DNA of 64,000 bases, taken from assembly GCA_015233565.1 (NCBI GenBank), contig JADFXM010000030.1:25268-89267 (forward strand), given 5' to 3'. Below are positions 33,340 through 44,200 of the stretch, in pieces (the first letter of the stretch is position 1; each line of letters opens with the position of its first letter). A program made the position numbers and the translations under genes. Origin of the DNA: Candidatus Rifleibacteriota bacterium. Lineage in GTDB: Bacteria > Muiribacteriota > Ozemobacteria > Ozemobacterales > Ozemobacteraceae. The notes under the pieces are model-generated. The model saw only the letters and a list, made by a program, of their open reading frames with translations. It searched no databases and was not told the DNA's origin.

Positions 33340-34674
33340 ATGGGAAAGCCTACTCTAATTGAACGTTTGCTACTATTTTTGGCCATGTGTATCCCGTTGT
33401 TTCTCTGGGCAGCCGATACGTTTTATTTAAATGCGCCTAATAGTATCAATGGATCCTATACAACAAATTCATTTGTAAAAGTTGTCACCACGGGAGTGGG
33501 TATTGCTACTGCTATTTTTGATGACTCGATAAAAACAGCAATTGCTACTTTCTCAAACCCATCAGGAATTTCTTTTTACTGGCAGTTCGATCAAACAAAA
33601 GGAACCAAAGGTTTAACCGGTACATTTTCGACAGGAAATACTGATTCGAAAACCATTAATTTGGTTAGAAATCGAACTACAAACAATGCTACTCCTCCTT
33701 ATTCGCCGCTTTCCAATGACAAAGTCAATATTTTTGGAAAAAATGCATTTGTTTTTTCCAATAGTGCGAATTCTCCCGAAGTATCTACCGTTTGGAACTC
33801 AGATGACGTTTCTCCTCAAGGAATTGTGACTGACAATTCAGGAAACATCTATTTTTCGGATTCTGCAAATCACAGAATCATAAAAATTTCAACCGACACC
33901 ATTGTTACAAACTTTGCCGGCACCGATACTAGTGGAAATGACAACGGCCCCGGAAGTAGTGCAAGATTTAATACCCCAAAAGGATTAGCTATCGATAGAT
34001 TAACCGGAAATATTTATGTGGCAGATAGCGGAAACAATAAAATAAGAATAATTACACCGAATGCCCAGGTATCAGATTTTGCAGGAAGCGGTGGTGCTGG
34101 CTCTGATGATGGAATAGTTACTCTTGCAAAATTTAACACACCTGTTGCTCTCGCATTTGATCTATCGGGGAACCTTTACGTAGCTGACTCCGGGAATCTT
34201 AAGATAAGGCAAATTTCTCCTGGCTCAACAGTTACTACCCTTCCAGCCGTCCTCGGAGGAGCCCCAAATTCCCTTGCAATTAAAACAAGTGGAGAAATTT
34301 TCGTGACAACCGACCACAAGGTTGTCAAAATAGATGTTGACCAAACTACTGTGACAGATTTTGCCGGAAACGTATCCGGGTCTAGCGATGGAATTGGAAC
34401 TTCAGCACGATTCAAGAACCCGACAGGTTCTCTGATAGACGGCCTGGAAAATATTTATGTTATCGATTACGATGATAACAAGATTCGGAAAGTCAAAATC
34501 AGTGATACATCTGTAAGTACAGTAGCCGGGAATGGTGTTTCCACACGTACAGATAATTCAGATCCCCTGTCGGCAAGTTTTGCTAACCCCCGGGATCTTG
34601 CCCTGGACGGTTTTGGAAACCTTTACGTTACCGAAGCACATGCAATACGAAAATTTGTTCTGGGCAATAATTGA
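33340..34674 (+). CDS. Exported NHL-repeat beta-propeller protein
   Basis: A 444-residue protein starting at ATG 33340, which has AAGGAG 8 nt upstream; a longer frame would include the promoter region. Residues 1-24 are a Sec signal (RLLLFLAMCIPLFLWA). From about residue 155 at least five NHL repeats are visible, with signatures NIYFSDSANHRIIKIS, NIYVADSGNNKIRII, NLYVADSGNLKIRQIS, NIYVIDYDDNKIRKV and NLYVTEAHAIRKF, and AG(T/S)G(D/N) spacers. They should close into a propeller used for binding, as in secreted NHL proteins. The N-terminal 130 residues form an Ig-like beta domain. The gene is fed by the P1 promoter-like element. Confidence 0.8.
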   Translation: MGKPTLIERLLLFLAMCIPLFLWAADTFYLNAPNSINGSYTTNSFVKVVTTGVGIATAIFDDSIKTAIATFSNPSGISFYWQFDQTKGTKGLTGTFSTGNTDSKTINLVRNRTTNNATPPYSPLSNDKVNIFGKNAFVFSNSANSPEVSTVWNSDDVSPQGIVTDNSGNIYFSDSANHRIIKISTDTIVTNFAGTDTSGNDNGPGSSARFNTPKGLAIDRLTGNIYVADSGNNKIRIITPNAQVSDFAGSGGAGSDDGIVTLAKFNTPVALAFDLSGNLYVADSGNLKIRQISPGSTVTTLPAVLGGAPNSLAIKTSGEIFVTTDHKVVKIDVDQTTVTDFAGNVSGSSDGIGTSARFKNPTGSLIDGLENIYVIDYDDNKIRKVKISDTSVSTVAGNGVSTRTDNSDPLSASFANPRDLALDGFGNLYVTEAHAIRKFVLGNN

Positions 34675-34954
34675 ATATTTTACAAAAATTCCTTGTATCG
34701 AGTATAATAAACTGCTCAATCATCAAATAAAGCAAGCATATTTAATATTTTATGAAATAAGGAAAATTTGCCGATATTGCCTAAACTAAATATTCATTTG
34801 GATTCACATATTATCGTTTTGAACGAAGGAACTAAACCCTCGATTTTTAAAAGGGATTTGCATAAAAGAGAATGGAACTTGTTGTTTAACTGAGTTATCG
34901 AAATGTTACGATTTCACCAGAGATGTTCCAGAGCCGTAGGGGAAATTCATAATA

Positions 34955-37318
34955 ATGGAAGATTGTAATCCACAAAAAGAGCATTCCGATGCAATGTTAC
35001 AGTCAGAACGATTGTTTTTGCGAAGGTTGATTAATTCAATCCCTCATTTGATTTGCATTAAAGACTTGGATGGGCATTTTGTTTTTGTCAACCGAGCAAT
35101 AGCAGATTTTTTCGGTGTAAATGCAAACGAAATGCTTGATAAGACCGATGAAGACTTCGAGTTTTTGATAGTTGATGAGAAAGAAAAGAATACACTGAAA
35201 CACCCTCGAGAGATAATTAAAGGAAAGCAAGCGCATTTCATACCGGAAATCCAATTAGTTGATCATCAAAAAAAAGAATATTGGTTTTCAGTCGCTGAGA
35301 TTCCATTGATTGCGGAAGATGGTTCTTGTAATCAGTTGCTTATGCTTTTTACTGATATTACTGTAAGAAAAGCCATTGAAATCGACTTAATTCAAAGTCG
35401 ACAAGCTGCTGAAGCTTCAAATCGGGCGAAAAGCAATTTTCTTGCTAACATGAGCCACGAAATTCGCACTCCAATGAATGGCGTTATCGGAATGGTCGGC
35501 GTTCTATTGGATATGCCCCTCACCCTTGAACAGAGAAGATATACTGAAATCATTCGTTCCAGCGGTGAAAGTTTGTTAAGTCTGATCAACGATATCCTTG
35601 ATTTTTCCAAAATTGAAGCGAGAAAGCTCGACCTGGAAATACTGGACTTTGATCTTCGTACAACTATTGAAGAAACTGCCGAATTACTTTCAATAAAATC
35701 CAATGATAAAAAGCTTGAATTGATCTGCATTGTCGATTTAAACATCCCTCCATTTGTAAGGGGTGATCCAGGGAGATTACGCCAGATAATCATGAATCTC
35801 GCCGGAAATGCGATAAAATTTACTCAAAAAGGTGAAGTGGCAATTCGAGCCACTCTTGAGAACGAAGAAAGCGATCAGATAACCGTCCGTTTTTCCATTA
35901 CCGACACAGGCATTGGAATTCCTGAAAATAAGCAAAACTCCCTGTTTAACCCTTTCACCCAGCTTGAAAGCTCTATTTCCAGGGAATACGGGGGAACCGG
36001 ATTAGGGCTTGCTATCTCCAAACAATTGTCAGAAATGATGGGAGGGCAAATTGGTGTCAAAAGTGAACTAGGGAAAGGCTCCAACTTTTGGTTTACCACT
36101 GTCTTAAAAAAACAGACCACCCCCGTCGTTTCCGAATTCGAAGATTTTGGGGATTTAAAAAATTTAAAAGTACTTATTGTTGACGACAATGATACCAATC
36201 GTTCGCTTTTGAAGATGCTTTTGAGCTCCTGGGGATGCCGCTTTGAGGAAACCTCCGAAGGATTTCCAGCTTTGGAAATGTTACGAACTGCGGTAAAAGA
36301 CAAGGATCCCTTCCAGATGATTGTCCTGGACAGCCAAATGCCAGGATTGGACGGAATTTCCCTCGGACAGGAAATTAAAAAAGACTCCCTTATATCCAAA
36401 ACAGATATGATATTGATGACTTCCCTTGGACAACGCGTAAACGTCCAGAATCTTGAGGGGATTGGCTTTACGAGTTATCTTTCCAAACCAGTTCGCCAAG
36501 GCAAACTTCGCGAGTGTATGAAAATAACCATAGGTCCAAGGAGCAAACCCAAATGGTCACCGGAAATAACAAAGCAGACAATTGCAGATTCGGTCAAAAA
36601 ACGTGTTCGCATACTATTAGCCGAGGATAACCCCGTTAATCAGCAGGTCGCTATGGCAATTTTGAAAAAGCAAGGATACCGTTCCGACGCCGTCGGCAAC
36701 GGAAGAGAAGCAGTGAAAGCCTTGCAGGATATCTCTTACGATATCGTCTTTATGGATTGTCAAATGCCTGAAATGGATGGCTTTGAAGCCACAAAAATCA
36801 TTCGTTCAAAGAACTCCACTGTGAAAAAGCCGAACATCCCTATAATCGCAATGACAGCAAATGCGATGGTAGGTGACAAGGAAAAATGCATAGAAGCAGG
36901 AATGGACGATTACCTATCCAAGCCGGTGCGACCGCAGGAACTAGCTGCTATTCTTGAAAAGTGGCTTACCAAATTGAGTTCCGACTTGCGTGTCTTCAAT
37001 CGGGAATCCCTGCTGGAAAGGATGATGGGAGATGATCTATTGATGATGGAAATCGTCAACGAATTTTCCAAGGGACTATCACCTGGACTGGAGACCTTAA
37101 AAAAGGCAACAGAGAACAACGATTCAATTCAAGTTGAACGACAGGCTCAAACCTTGAAAGGTGCAAGCGCCAATGTCGGAGCAGAATTGATACAAATTGT
37201 CGCTTTCGGAATTGAACAACTCGCCTCCCTGAAAAAAATTGAAGAGGTTCCTTCACTTTTCCCCGAATTAGAAAAGCAAATTGAAAAATTTAAGAAAGCT
37301 ATTTTTTCTGAAGAATAG
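34955..37318 (+). CDS. Hybrid histidine kinase (PAS-HisKA-HATPase-REC-REC-HPt)
   Basis: A 787-residue soluble kinase. Domain order: PAS (about 25-140; LICIKDLDGHFVFVNRA), HisKA with H168 in NMSHEIRTPMNG, HATPase_c (about 270-390; DTGIGIP, GGTGLGLAIS), REC1 with D459, REC2 with D601, HPt (about 690-780). All catalytic motifs of the kinase and both receivers are intact. The HPt motif reads RQAQTLKGASANVG: the phospho-accepting His is Gln (residue 732, codon CAA). The final transfer step therefore cannot use this domain. No transmembrane helix, so the signal is cytoplasmic. The 280-bp upstream gap contains no other gene; no partner regulator is adjacent. Confidence 0.9.
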   Translation: MEDCNPQKEHSDAMLQSERLFLRRLINSIPHLICIKDLDGHFVFVNRAIADFFGVNANEMLDKTDEDFEFLIVDEKEKNTLKHPREIIKGKQAHFIPEIQLVDHQKKEYWFSVAEIPLIAEDGSCNQLLMLFTDITVRKAIEIDLIQSRQAAEASNRAKSNFLANMSHEIRTPMNGVIGMVGVLLDMPLTLEQRRYTEIIRSSGESLLSLINDILDFSKIEARKLDLEILDFDLRTTIEETAELLSIKSNDKKLELICIVDLNIPPFVRGDPGRLRQIIMNLAGNAIKFTQKGEVAIRATLENEESDQITVRFSITDTGIGIPENKQNSLFNPFTQLESSISREYGGTGLGLAISKQLSEMMGGQIGVKSELGKGSNFWFTTVLKKQTTPVVSEFEDFGDLKNLKVLIVDDNDTNRSLLKMLLSSWGCRFEETSEGFPALEMLRTAVKDKDPFQMIVLDSQMPGLDGISLGQEIKKDSLISKTDMILMTSLGQRVNVQNLEGIGFTSYLSKPVRQGKLRECMKITIGPRSKPKWSPEITKQTIADSVKKRVRILLAEDNPVNQQVAMAILKKQGYRSDAVGNGREAVKALQDISYDIVFMDCQMPEMDGFEATKIIRSKNSTVKKPNIPIIAMTANAMVGDKEKCIEAGMDDYLSKPVRPQELAAILEKWLTKLSSDLRVFNRESLLERMMGDDLLMMEIVNEFSKGLSPGLETLKKATENNDSIQVERQAQTLKGASANVGAELIQIVAFGIEQLASLKKIEEVPSLFPELEKQIEKFKKAIFSEE

Positions 37319-37573
37319 ATTTCGGTAATTCGTTTCTACAGAAAATCTTTCACCATTACCTGCAAATTGCTCAGAAACACATAAAACTCTGCACTAGTAG
37401 CGCTTTGTGAAATTTAGCTCGATCTTAATTTTCATCTGTTTTAAGTGCTTCAAGTTAAAATTTTAAAATTTAAAGCAAACAATTTAAAGAAAAATCATTT
37501 TCCTCTTGATTTTTCTCTACAAAAATATATATTATTGTCCTATGTAGTATGGGAAGATAACGGGGAAAAAATA

Positions 37574-38443
37574 ATGTTCCGGGAAAAGCTGCGAAAAATC
37601 TGGGTTTCAATGTTTGCAACAGTCATGGTTTTTTCTGGATCTTCTTTTTCTTATGCACAAGAAAGCAATAACCTCAAGTTAAATCTGAAAAGTGAAGCTG
37701 CAGCTAGAGCATCTCAAGCCGTTGAATCCTCACCCGTATTTCGAGTTTCACTTGACAGTCGGTTTCAAAATTTTAATCCGAAACCATATAACGATCTCAC
37801 CTCAATAAAGACAGATTCCCCATTCTTAAAGTCTAATCCTGAATGGGATGAAATTCCTATCCTGAATGACAGCCGATTTGACGCTACCGGTGAAAAAATT
37901 CGACGTTCAACCAAAAGGACTTTGGGTTCCACTCTTACTTTAACCGCCGGTTATGTTGAAGAACCCAAAGGCTGGGGAGCCCCCAAATCCAAAACGTTTG
38001 GAGCAGGAACCAACGGTGCCCGCTGGAGCATTTACGGGCAAGTCGGTCAGGAACAGCCGTTTTTGGTGCCAATTGCAACTGCGCAGCAAACCGGAGAAAT
38101 CAGAGCCAAGATGCTTTCTAATGTTTCAGAAGCATTTCAACCCCCCAACAAAGCTGACTTTTCCTCATCCGGCGATCCCAAAGGGATGCCACAAGTAATA
38201 AATAACTACTACCTTGAAGCGGTATATAAATTCAGACCTTCAATTAAAGGGAAGGTTTCCTACGAACGTTCGCAGTTCGATTCTTTAGAAAAAAATGAAA
38301 ATGTCCAAGTTGAGGGTGTGGTCGAAACCGGACCAAATGTCATGATTAAAGCAGGTTATCGCAATCAAACAACCCCTGAGGCTTCCGATAAAAGCAACCA
38401 AGGCGACAAGAAAGTCTGGACGGAATTCATTTTGAAGTTTTGA
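37574..38443 (+). CDS. Exported protein, small outer-membrane-barrel-like
   Basis: A 289-residue protein, starting at ATG 37574, where a Sec signal begins (IWVSMFATVMVFSGSSFSYA, cleaved near residue 28). The region up to residue 110 is polar and disordered-looking. The C-terminal half has alternating strands (TLGSTLTLTAGYVEE; WSIYGQVG; YYLEAVYKFRPSIKGKVSYE; PNVMIKAGYR) and ends in an aromatic residue (WTEFILKF), which is the signature of outer-membrane barrel insertion. Nine or so strands are too few for a full barrel by one chain unless it oligomerises. It is followed 10 nt later by spoVG. Confidence 0.55.
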   Translation: MFREKLRKIWVSMFATVMVFSGSSFSYAQESNNLKLNLKSEAAARASQAVESSPVFRVSLDSRFQNFNPKPYNDLTSIKTDSPFLKSNPEWDEIPILNDSRFDATGEKIRRSTKRTLGSTLTLTAGYVEEPKGWGAPKSKTFGAGTNGARWSIYGQVGQEQPFLVPIATAQQTGEIRAKMLSNVSEAFQPPNKADFSSSGDPKGMPQVINNYYLEAVYKFRPSIKGKVSYERSQFDSLEKNENVQVEGVVETGPNVMIKAGYRNQTTPEASDKSNQGDKKVWTEFILKF

Positions 38444-38453
38444 AGTCCGCTTT

Positions 38454-38744
38454 ATGCGGATAACCGCGATCAAAATCTTTCCTTTGAAAATCCCCAGAGG
38501 CAAAGTCCGCGCTTTTGCTTCGATTATTCTTGATGATTTCATCATGATTCGCGATTTTAAGGTAATTGAAGGGCGGAAAGGCGTTTTTGTCGGGTTTCCA
38601 ACACGAAAAATCACAGACGGTGTGTTCCGTGAAATTATCCAACCTGTTGATTCCATAGCTGATCAGACAATAAAAGAGGCAATCATCCGAGCTTACGAAG
38701 ATGAAATGGCTCGCCCCGAAAATAGCCTCGAAAAGAAGATTTAA
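38454..38744 (+). CDS. spoVG: SpoVG family regulator
   Basis: A 96-residue protein matching SpoVG over its whole length: MRITAIKIFPL, the conserved FASIILDDFIMIRDFKVIEG core, the VGFPTRKITDGVFREI stretch and a C-terminal helix ending in a short acidic/basic tail. SpoVG proteins bind DNA/RNA and affect septation, sporulation or virulence genes in Firmicutes, and occur in many other phyla including spirochaetes. Here it overlaps the next transporter gene (TAATG at 38742-38746), so both come from one mRNA. No clear ribosome site precedes it, which suggests coupling to the upstream barrel-like gene. Confidence 0.9.
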   Translation: MRITAIKIFPLKIPRGKVRAFASIILDDFIMIRDFKVIEGRKGVFVGFPTRKITDGVFREIIQPVDSIADQTIKEAIIRAYEDEMARPENSLEKKI

Positions 38745-40006
38745 TGCCAACTCAGGCTACGATTATTCCGGTTCATGCCATTATTCCATTTGTCTGTCTA
38801 CTTTTGTCCATCGCATTATTTCCTTTGTTTGTTCCCAAACTTTGGGAACAAAATTCCAAAAAGGCTATGATCACCTTGTTCTTTTCCCTTCCAATTCTGG
38901 TTTATTACTGGCAAAACAACATGGAAATAGAGCTGTTTCGAACCTTTGAGGACTATCTTTCATTTATAGCTCTCCTCGCTTCATTATATGTAGCATCCGG
39001 GGGGGTGTTACTAAAAGGCGATTTTCAGGGAACACCTATCAACAATGTGGCCATTCTGGGCCTAGGCAGTCTTTTGGCAAATTTTATTGGAACTACCGGT
39101 GCCAGCATGGTCCTCATTCGCCCACTTGTGAAGATAAATTCCCAACGCAATCATACCGCCCATATCCCTATTTTTTTCATTTTTCTTGTAAGTAATATTG
39201 GGGGATGTCTCACACCGCTTGGCGATCCACCATTGTTTTTAGGATATTTGCAAGGAGTGCCTTTTTTCTGGACTCTTAGACTTTTCTGGATTTGGCTATT
39301 TTGCATTTCAATATTACTTTCCATTTTTTTCCTGTTCGACACAATTCAATATAAAAAAGAATCTGAAAAAGCGCTTTTTGATGATCGAAGCCAAATTGAA
39401 CCCGTAAAAATCTGTGGTAAAAGGAATTTTATTTTTTTGGGAGGAATTATCAGCAGCGCATTTTTACTTTCTCCGTGGCGTGAGATCCTGATGATAAGCA
39501 TGGCAATTTTTTCATATCTTTTCACAGTCCAAGAGAACAGGCTTCAAAACCACTTTTCATTTAGCCCGATAAATGAGGTTGCAATTCTTTTTGCGGGAAT
39601 TTTCATCACGATGGTGCCAGCTTTAAGGCTTCTTAAAGAGAATGGTACAGCGTTTGGAATTACAGAGCCCTGGCAATTTTTTTGGGTCACTGGGGGCCTT
39701 TCCGCTTTTCTCGATAACGCTCCCACATACTTAACCGGCATCTCATTAGCTCAGGGGCTGAATTTAAATCTGCCTTCGAGTGGCGGAATTATTGGTGTTC
39801 CCCATCAATTTCTTCTTGCTATTAGCGCTGGTGCTGTTTTTATGGGAGCACTAACCTACATTGGTAACGGACCAAATTTTATGGTGAAGACAATCGCAGA
39901 GGAATCCGGTATAAAAATGCCATCATTTTTTGGGTATATGCTTTATTCTGGCCTAATCCTCATTCCCCTGTTCGTTTTAGTGACTATTGTTTTCTTGCGC
40001 TTATAG
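38744..40006 (+). CDS. NhaD-like sodium:proton antiporter
   Basis: A 420-residue inner-membrane protein with about 11-12 helices. It has the ion-transporter-superfamily blocks FIGTTGASMVLIRPL, FFIFLVSNIGGCLTPLGDPP, LSAFLDNAPTYLT and a final IGNGPNFMVK, all typical of the NhaD/UIT6 antiporters annotated as sodium:proton antiporters. The two inverted halves each carry a hairpin with the GD/DNAPT signatures for ion binding. It is coupled to spoVG by overlap. The role is probably Na+ and pH balance; a carboxylate substrate cannot be excluded. Confidence 0.85.
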   Translation: MPTQATIIPVHAIIPFVCLLLSIALFPLFVPKLWEQNSKKAMITLFFSLPILVYYWQNNMEIELFRTFEDYLSFIALLASLYVASGGVLLKGDFQGTPINNVAILGLGSLLANFIGTTGASMVLIRPLVKINSQRNHTAHIPIFFIFLVSNIGGCLTPLGDPPLFLGYLQGVPFFWTLRLFWIWLFCISILLSIFFLFDTIQYKKESEKALFDDRSQIEPVKICGKRNFIFLGGIISSAFLLSPWREILMISMAIFSYLFTVQENRLQNHFSFSPINEVAILFAGIFITMVPALRLLKENGTAFGITEPWQFFWVTGGLSAFLDNAPTYLTGISLAQGLNLNLPSSGGIIGVPHQFLLAISAGAVFMGALTYIGNGPNFMVKTIAEESGIKMPSFFGYMLYSGLILIPLFVLVTIVFLRL

Positions 40007-40049
40007 ATTTCCTTTTTGCGACCGGTTTGCGTCCTGAATACACATACCG

Positions 40050-40266
40050 TTTCCAAGGGGAATCCCAGCTGGTCGCTGAGAAGGTGTGAAATATTTGAAA
40101 AATTTCAAGCGAAATCTGTCACAAATGTTGTCTAGTGAAACTTTAGGAGTTAGTACATTCTTGAAAAATCAATTTTTTCACAGCTTGTGAACAGGGTCGA
40201 AACAACCAAGGAATCGATTTGTCAATATTTTGGATTTGACTCATTATTTTTTAAATCGGTGTAATT
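40050..40266 (+). promoter_or_regulatory. Promoter-bearing interspersed element, copy P2
   Basis: It ends with TTGACT (40237-40242), an 18-bp spacer and TGTAAT (40261-40266), 17 nt before the yhdJ start. Upstream, AAGGGGAATCCCAGCTGGTC and GGTCGAAACAACCAAGGAA match the body of P1; a longer AT-rich insert separates the two halves here. Confidence 0.55.
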
Positions 40267-40283
40267 AGGGAGAGATCGACACA

Positions 40284-41102
40284 ATGCAAGTTTTTAATAC
40301 AGGCAATCACCAAATTTTCCTGGGTGATTCTCTCGAAATCCTCAGAGAGTCTATTCCTGACCAGTCTATTGATCTGATTTTTGTTGATCCTCCATACAAT
40401 ATCGGCAAAAATTTTAACGGCCGAAAAGACAAGTGGCCAACGGAAAATGAATATCTTTCCTGGTGTTATCAATGGATTGACCTTTTGCTTTTGAAATTAA
40501 AAGCAAACGGAACCCTTTATTTAATGACTGCAACTCAGAACATGCCATATTTTGACATCTATGTGCGAGAAAAACTGTCCATCCTTTCTCGAATCGTCTG
40601 GTATTATGATAGTTCCGGGGTTCAAGCAAAAAAACATTTTGGCTCCTTGTACGAACCAATTCTTTTTTGTGTTAAAGACCGAAACAACTACACTTTCAAT
40701 TCTGGGGATATTTTAGTCGAAGCCAAGACCGGAGCAATACGAAAATTAATTGATTACCGAAAGCCTTCACCAAAAATCTATAATTCAAAAAAAGTTCCTG
40801 GTAATGCCTGGTATTTCCCAAGAGTCCGATATCGAATGGAGGAATACGAAAGTCATCCAACGCAAAAGCCGACTTCTTTATTGCAACGTATCATTTTAGC
40901 AAGTTCTAATCCTGGCGACACAGTTTTAGACCCATTTTCAGGCACTTTCACGACTTCTTTCGTTGCCAAAGAGTTAGGACGGAAATCAATCGGTATCGAA
41001 ATCGAAGAAGAGTATGTAAAAATTGGCTTACGAAGATTGGGAAAATCAGAAGTTATACCGATCCCAAAAAATATGTGCATCACCTCAAGAACATTGATTT
41101 GA
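40284..41102 (+). CDS. yhdJ: DNA adenine N6-methyltransferase, YhdJ-like
   Basis: A 272-residue orphan methylase with no restriction partner nearby. Motif order is catalytic first: DPPYNIGK (motif IV, DPPY at 35-38), HPTQKP (191-196), then the SAM motif FSGTFTT (218-224), the beta-class order. It follows E. coli YhdJ closely along its length (SRIVWYYDSSGVQAKKHFGS; YTFN...ILVEAKTG; PGNAWYFPRVRY; RIILASSNPGD), so ATGCAT is the likely target. The last ~15 residues (after IPIPK) differ in frame from a duplicated 3' fragment at 63.5 kb, so the true C-terminus is uncertain. Transcription probably starts in copy P2. Confidence 0.9.
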   Translation: MQVFNTGNHQIFLGDSLEILRESIPDQSIDLIFVDPPYNIGKNFNGRKDKWPTENEYLSWCYQWIDLLLLKLKANGTLYLMTATQNMPYFDIYVREKLSILSRIVWYYDSSGVQAKKHFGSLYEPILFCVKDRNNYTFNSGDILVEAKTGAIRKLIDYRKPSPKIYNSKKVPGNAWYFPRVRYRMEEYESHPTQKPTSLLQRIILASSNPGDTVLDPFSGTFTTSFVAKELGRKSIGIEIEEEYVKIGLRRLGKSEVIPIPKNMCITSRTLI

Positions 41103-41267
41103 TCAAAATGAGGTTGGATCGGTATATTTTCCAAGAAAACACAGAACTTTCATGAAAATAAGGAGCCATTACTGGATGGTTGAAGCATTCATTTCTGTCA
41201 GACCCAACTCCAATTTACGCAGACCTGAAGCACGAAAGAGGTTGGATGAACGAACTAATTGAAATTG
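41054..41267 (+). repeat. ~215-bp repeat, copy 1 (yhdJ 3' end and downstream)
   Basis: Nearly the same sequence occurs inverted at 63454-63670, with about 18 scattered substitutions and two short length differences. Six As follow CCC here against seven in copy 2, and a CCTC run here is CCCCCC there. The match starts inside yhdJ and runs 165 bp past its stop, ending four bases before the stop of the outer-membrane protein gene. Confidence 0.85.
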
Positions 41268-41270
41268 GTA

Positions 41271-44200
41271 TTAAAAAGTAATTACCATTTTAGCATTTGC
41301 TACAGTTGCTTCATAGCCTGCTGCTGTCGTGGTTGCACTGGATTTGACACGCTTCACTTCGCCATCGATGATGGTGTCAGCGCCAATAAATTGAGAAAAA
41401 TCCAGACCAGCCTCAAAGTGCGTTCCGGAGACCGCAGAACTAATCTGCCGGTTTAATAAAAAAGCCTTGTAACGCTGACTTTTAGCGGAAGGAGTAATAG
41501 TCAGAGCAATTCGTTCTTCCCATTCTTTACTGGGGTCCCTGTAAGAAATGATATTTCTTTGGAGGCCAAGCTCAAGAGAAGCATATTGAGAAAAAACACG
41601 GTTGAATTCCAATATTTTGCTTGCAGTATCCTTATTATTTGCACAGGCAAGTAGATCGTCTTCAACGTGATCTTCCCATCGTGCGGTAAAAATGTAGCCT
41701 TCCCAAATTTCGTTTTTAGCTTCAAGTCTTTTCGAAGAATCCTTCAACTGACTGGGAGTAATGTAGTTCTTTGCAACCCCATCTTCATACTCTGCAGTCA
41801 GTTTCATTTGTTTTATGGGAAAATATCTCAATTCATAAGTGTATCTATCATTAAATGATAGAAGCGCTTGCTTTGTGCGATCTTTCAGATCCCGTTTTTT
41901 CAAATCGAAAAGAGCTTCACCCTTTTCACCGAGCCTGTAAGAAGTTGAGAAATTAAGAGTCTTCTTCTGAACAGGATTTTCAAATCTCTCAACAACTTCC
42001 TCCTGATTCTGCGGTTGGAGCGGAAGTGAAGGAGGAACCACATACTTGGCGGGATCAATTGAAGGATCACGAGTAACCTTTGTTGTATTTTCGACCTTGT
42101 ACTTAAGTTGGCTATTGAAGTCAGCATTAGGTTGAAATCTGATTCTGGCATCCGCAATTTGGTCGTCTTGAGTTGTTTTGACCAAATAATCCTTTTCATT
42201 ACGCCACTGCAAAATACCACGGGCATTAAAGACCCTGTTCGGATCAAAATTTGCATCTATAGTATAATTGTTAACTAATGATCGGAGTTGATTGTGACTC
42301 AAGCCGTCATGAAGAGTAAGGTTTGAAAAAGTTGTTGCCCAGGTAAACTTTTTCCAATGATCAGAGCTTAAAGTTGACATAAATTGGAGAGCCTGAGAAT
42401 TCGAAGCAAGATTGTCCCGGTCGTTATAGGCGACGCGTTCAATTTTATTCTGGAAAAAGAAATGACCGAACTCGTGGTCTAATACAAGTGTTCCCTGATC
42501 TTTGTCGCGATCTGAAACCGGGTAAGATGCAACTTCCTTGTCGGTTTGCCTATCCCACCTGAATTCAAATTGGGATTTGTCACTCCCTTTAAAAGTGACT
42601 CCTCCGTTTCTATCGAAAAAATTTACATTCGAAAGTGCGGGATCATGCGAGAGATTTGTTTCTGATTGTTCGAGTCCCCCAAAAAAGCTTAATTCTTTGT
42701 CCCATTTATAATTGAAGCGTCCGTTCTGTCTTCTGATATCCTGAACTAATCCTCGTTCACCCAATTGCGTAACTCCACCTTGTCGTCCAATCAGTTTGAA
42801 ATCTTTATCGACTTGTCTGAAAATATATTCTCCTTCAAGTTTTTCATTTTTTCCAAGAAATCCGAATTTGGCTGCCGATCCGTAAACTTTCTGATCAGCG
42901 CTTGAATTTTTTGATTCGGTATTTGGGTCGAATATCGAAAGTGAATATTCTCCGGCAACTGAAAAGGTATGATTCAGTCTCCAAGCAGCATCGCCAGCCA
43001 GAATAAAGTGATCCATCGGAGTTACAGAAGCAGTAGTGGATGCTGTGCCTGAAGCTGTGGTGGCAATAGCCGCAGACGCAATCCCGGAAGTTATGTTCGA
43101 AATCAGTCCCGGAATAGTGGAAGTGGCAGTATCGCTGCTTTTTGGAGTGGTTGCATCGACTTCACGAAGAACACTGAATCCTATGTGATCGCCTTCTCTA
43201 GGCTTGTAAACAACTCTACCGCCATACAAATTTCTTTTGAAAGCCATACTTACATCCGTAACTTCATATTCCACTACGATCCACGAAGTCATCTCTATTG
43301 GAAGTAAATGAGGCTGAAGCTTGACAATTCCTTCTTCGTAATCGACTATATAATCTGTTCCCCTATTCAGAATCCTTCCATCAACGAAAATATTTTCGGA
43401 GTTCTGCACCACAGGTCTTCCCAAAAGCCTGAATTCCTGTTGCTGGCCAGCGCCTCTGAACTGTTCGCGTCTTGCAACACCTTTCGATTGCGAAAAAAGA
43501 AACATTGTCTCCCACTTGGGATGCGGCTTTCCAACAGCCATTATTCCACGAATTTCCTTGTCGTAAAGAACGAATTCGGTATCTCTCATCGAAACTTTAA
43601 AGTCACCAAGGGTAAAGTTCCATTGAGGACCATCTATGAAAACCGTAAAACGCCTGTCCTGGTCTTGTTTGTCATCCAGAATTGCGTTAACTTTTGTATT
43701 TTTATTTATATTTCCATCCACTTCCAAATGAAGGCTCTGATCAAGCCTGAAACCAGGAATGGAACTGAAGTTTTCAGAGGAAAAATGTCCGATGTCGCCC
43801 TTTACTTGAGCTTGTTTCAGCTCAAAGGTTTTTGTTCCGGAAACGTTGATTTTGCATTCATCTTTTCCTTTTTCGCCCTCATCAATATCAAAAGGAAATT
43901 TGCTCGCAGTTGACGAACTATGACTGGCTACAGATGATCCACCAGTGGAGGATCCAATCGCCAGAGATCCTATCGTAGAGGATTCTTTGGCTGCTGATCC
44001 ACTATATGGCTGTGCCGCTTGTGAAATTTCAGGTTCTTTACCGACAGTGGCGGAAATCGATTGAGAGGATTGTTCTTCTGATCTTCTTCCTGCTCCCGGA
44101 CGAATCCTGCTCCACCAATAATTTGCCTTTGATACCAATGCCGAAAGACCATATTGAAATACTCGGGCAACTCTCTTAAATCGAGTTTTAGGTTTATTGG

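Noticed and set aside
43308..43913. 201-codon plus-strand frame
   Set aside because: Antisense to the large outer-membrane protein; no family features.
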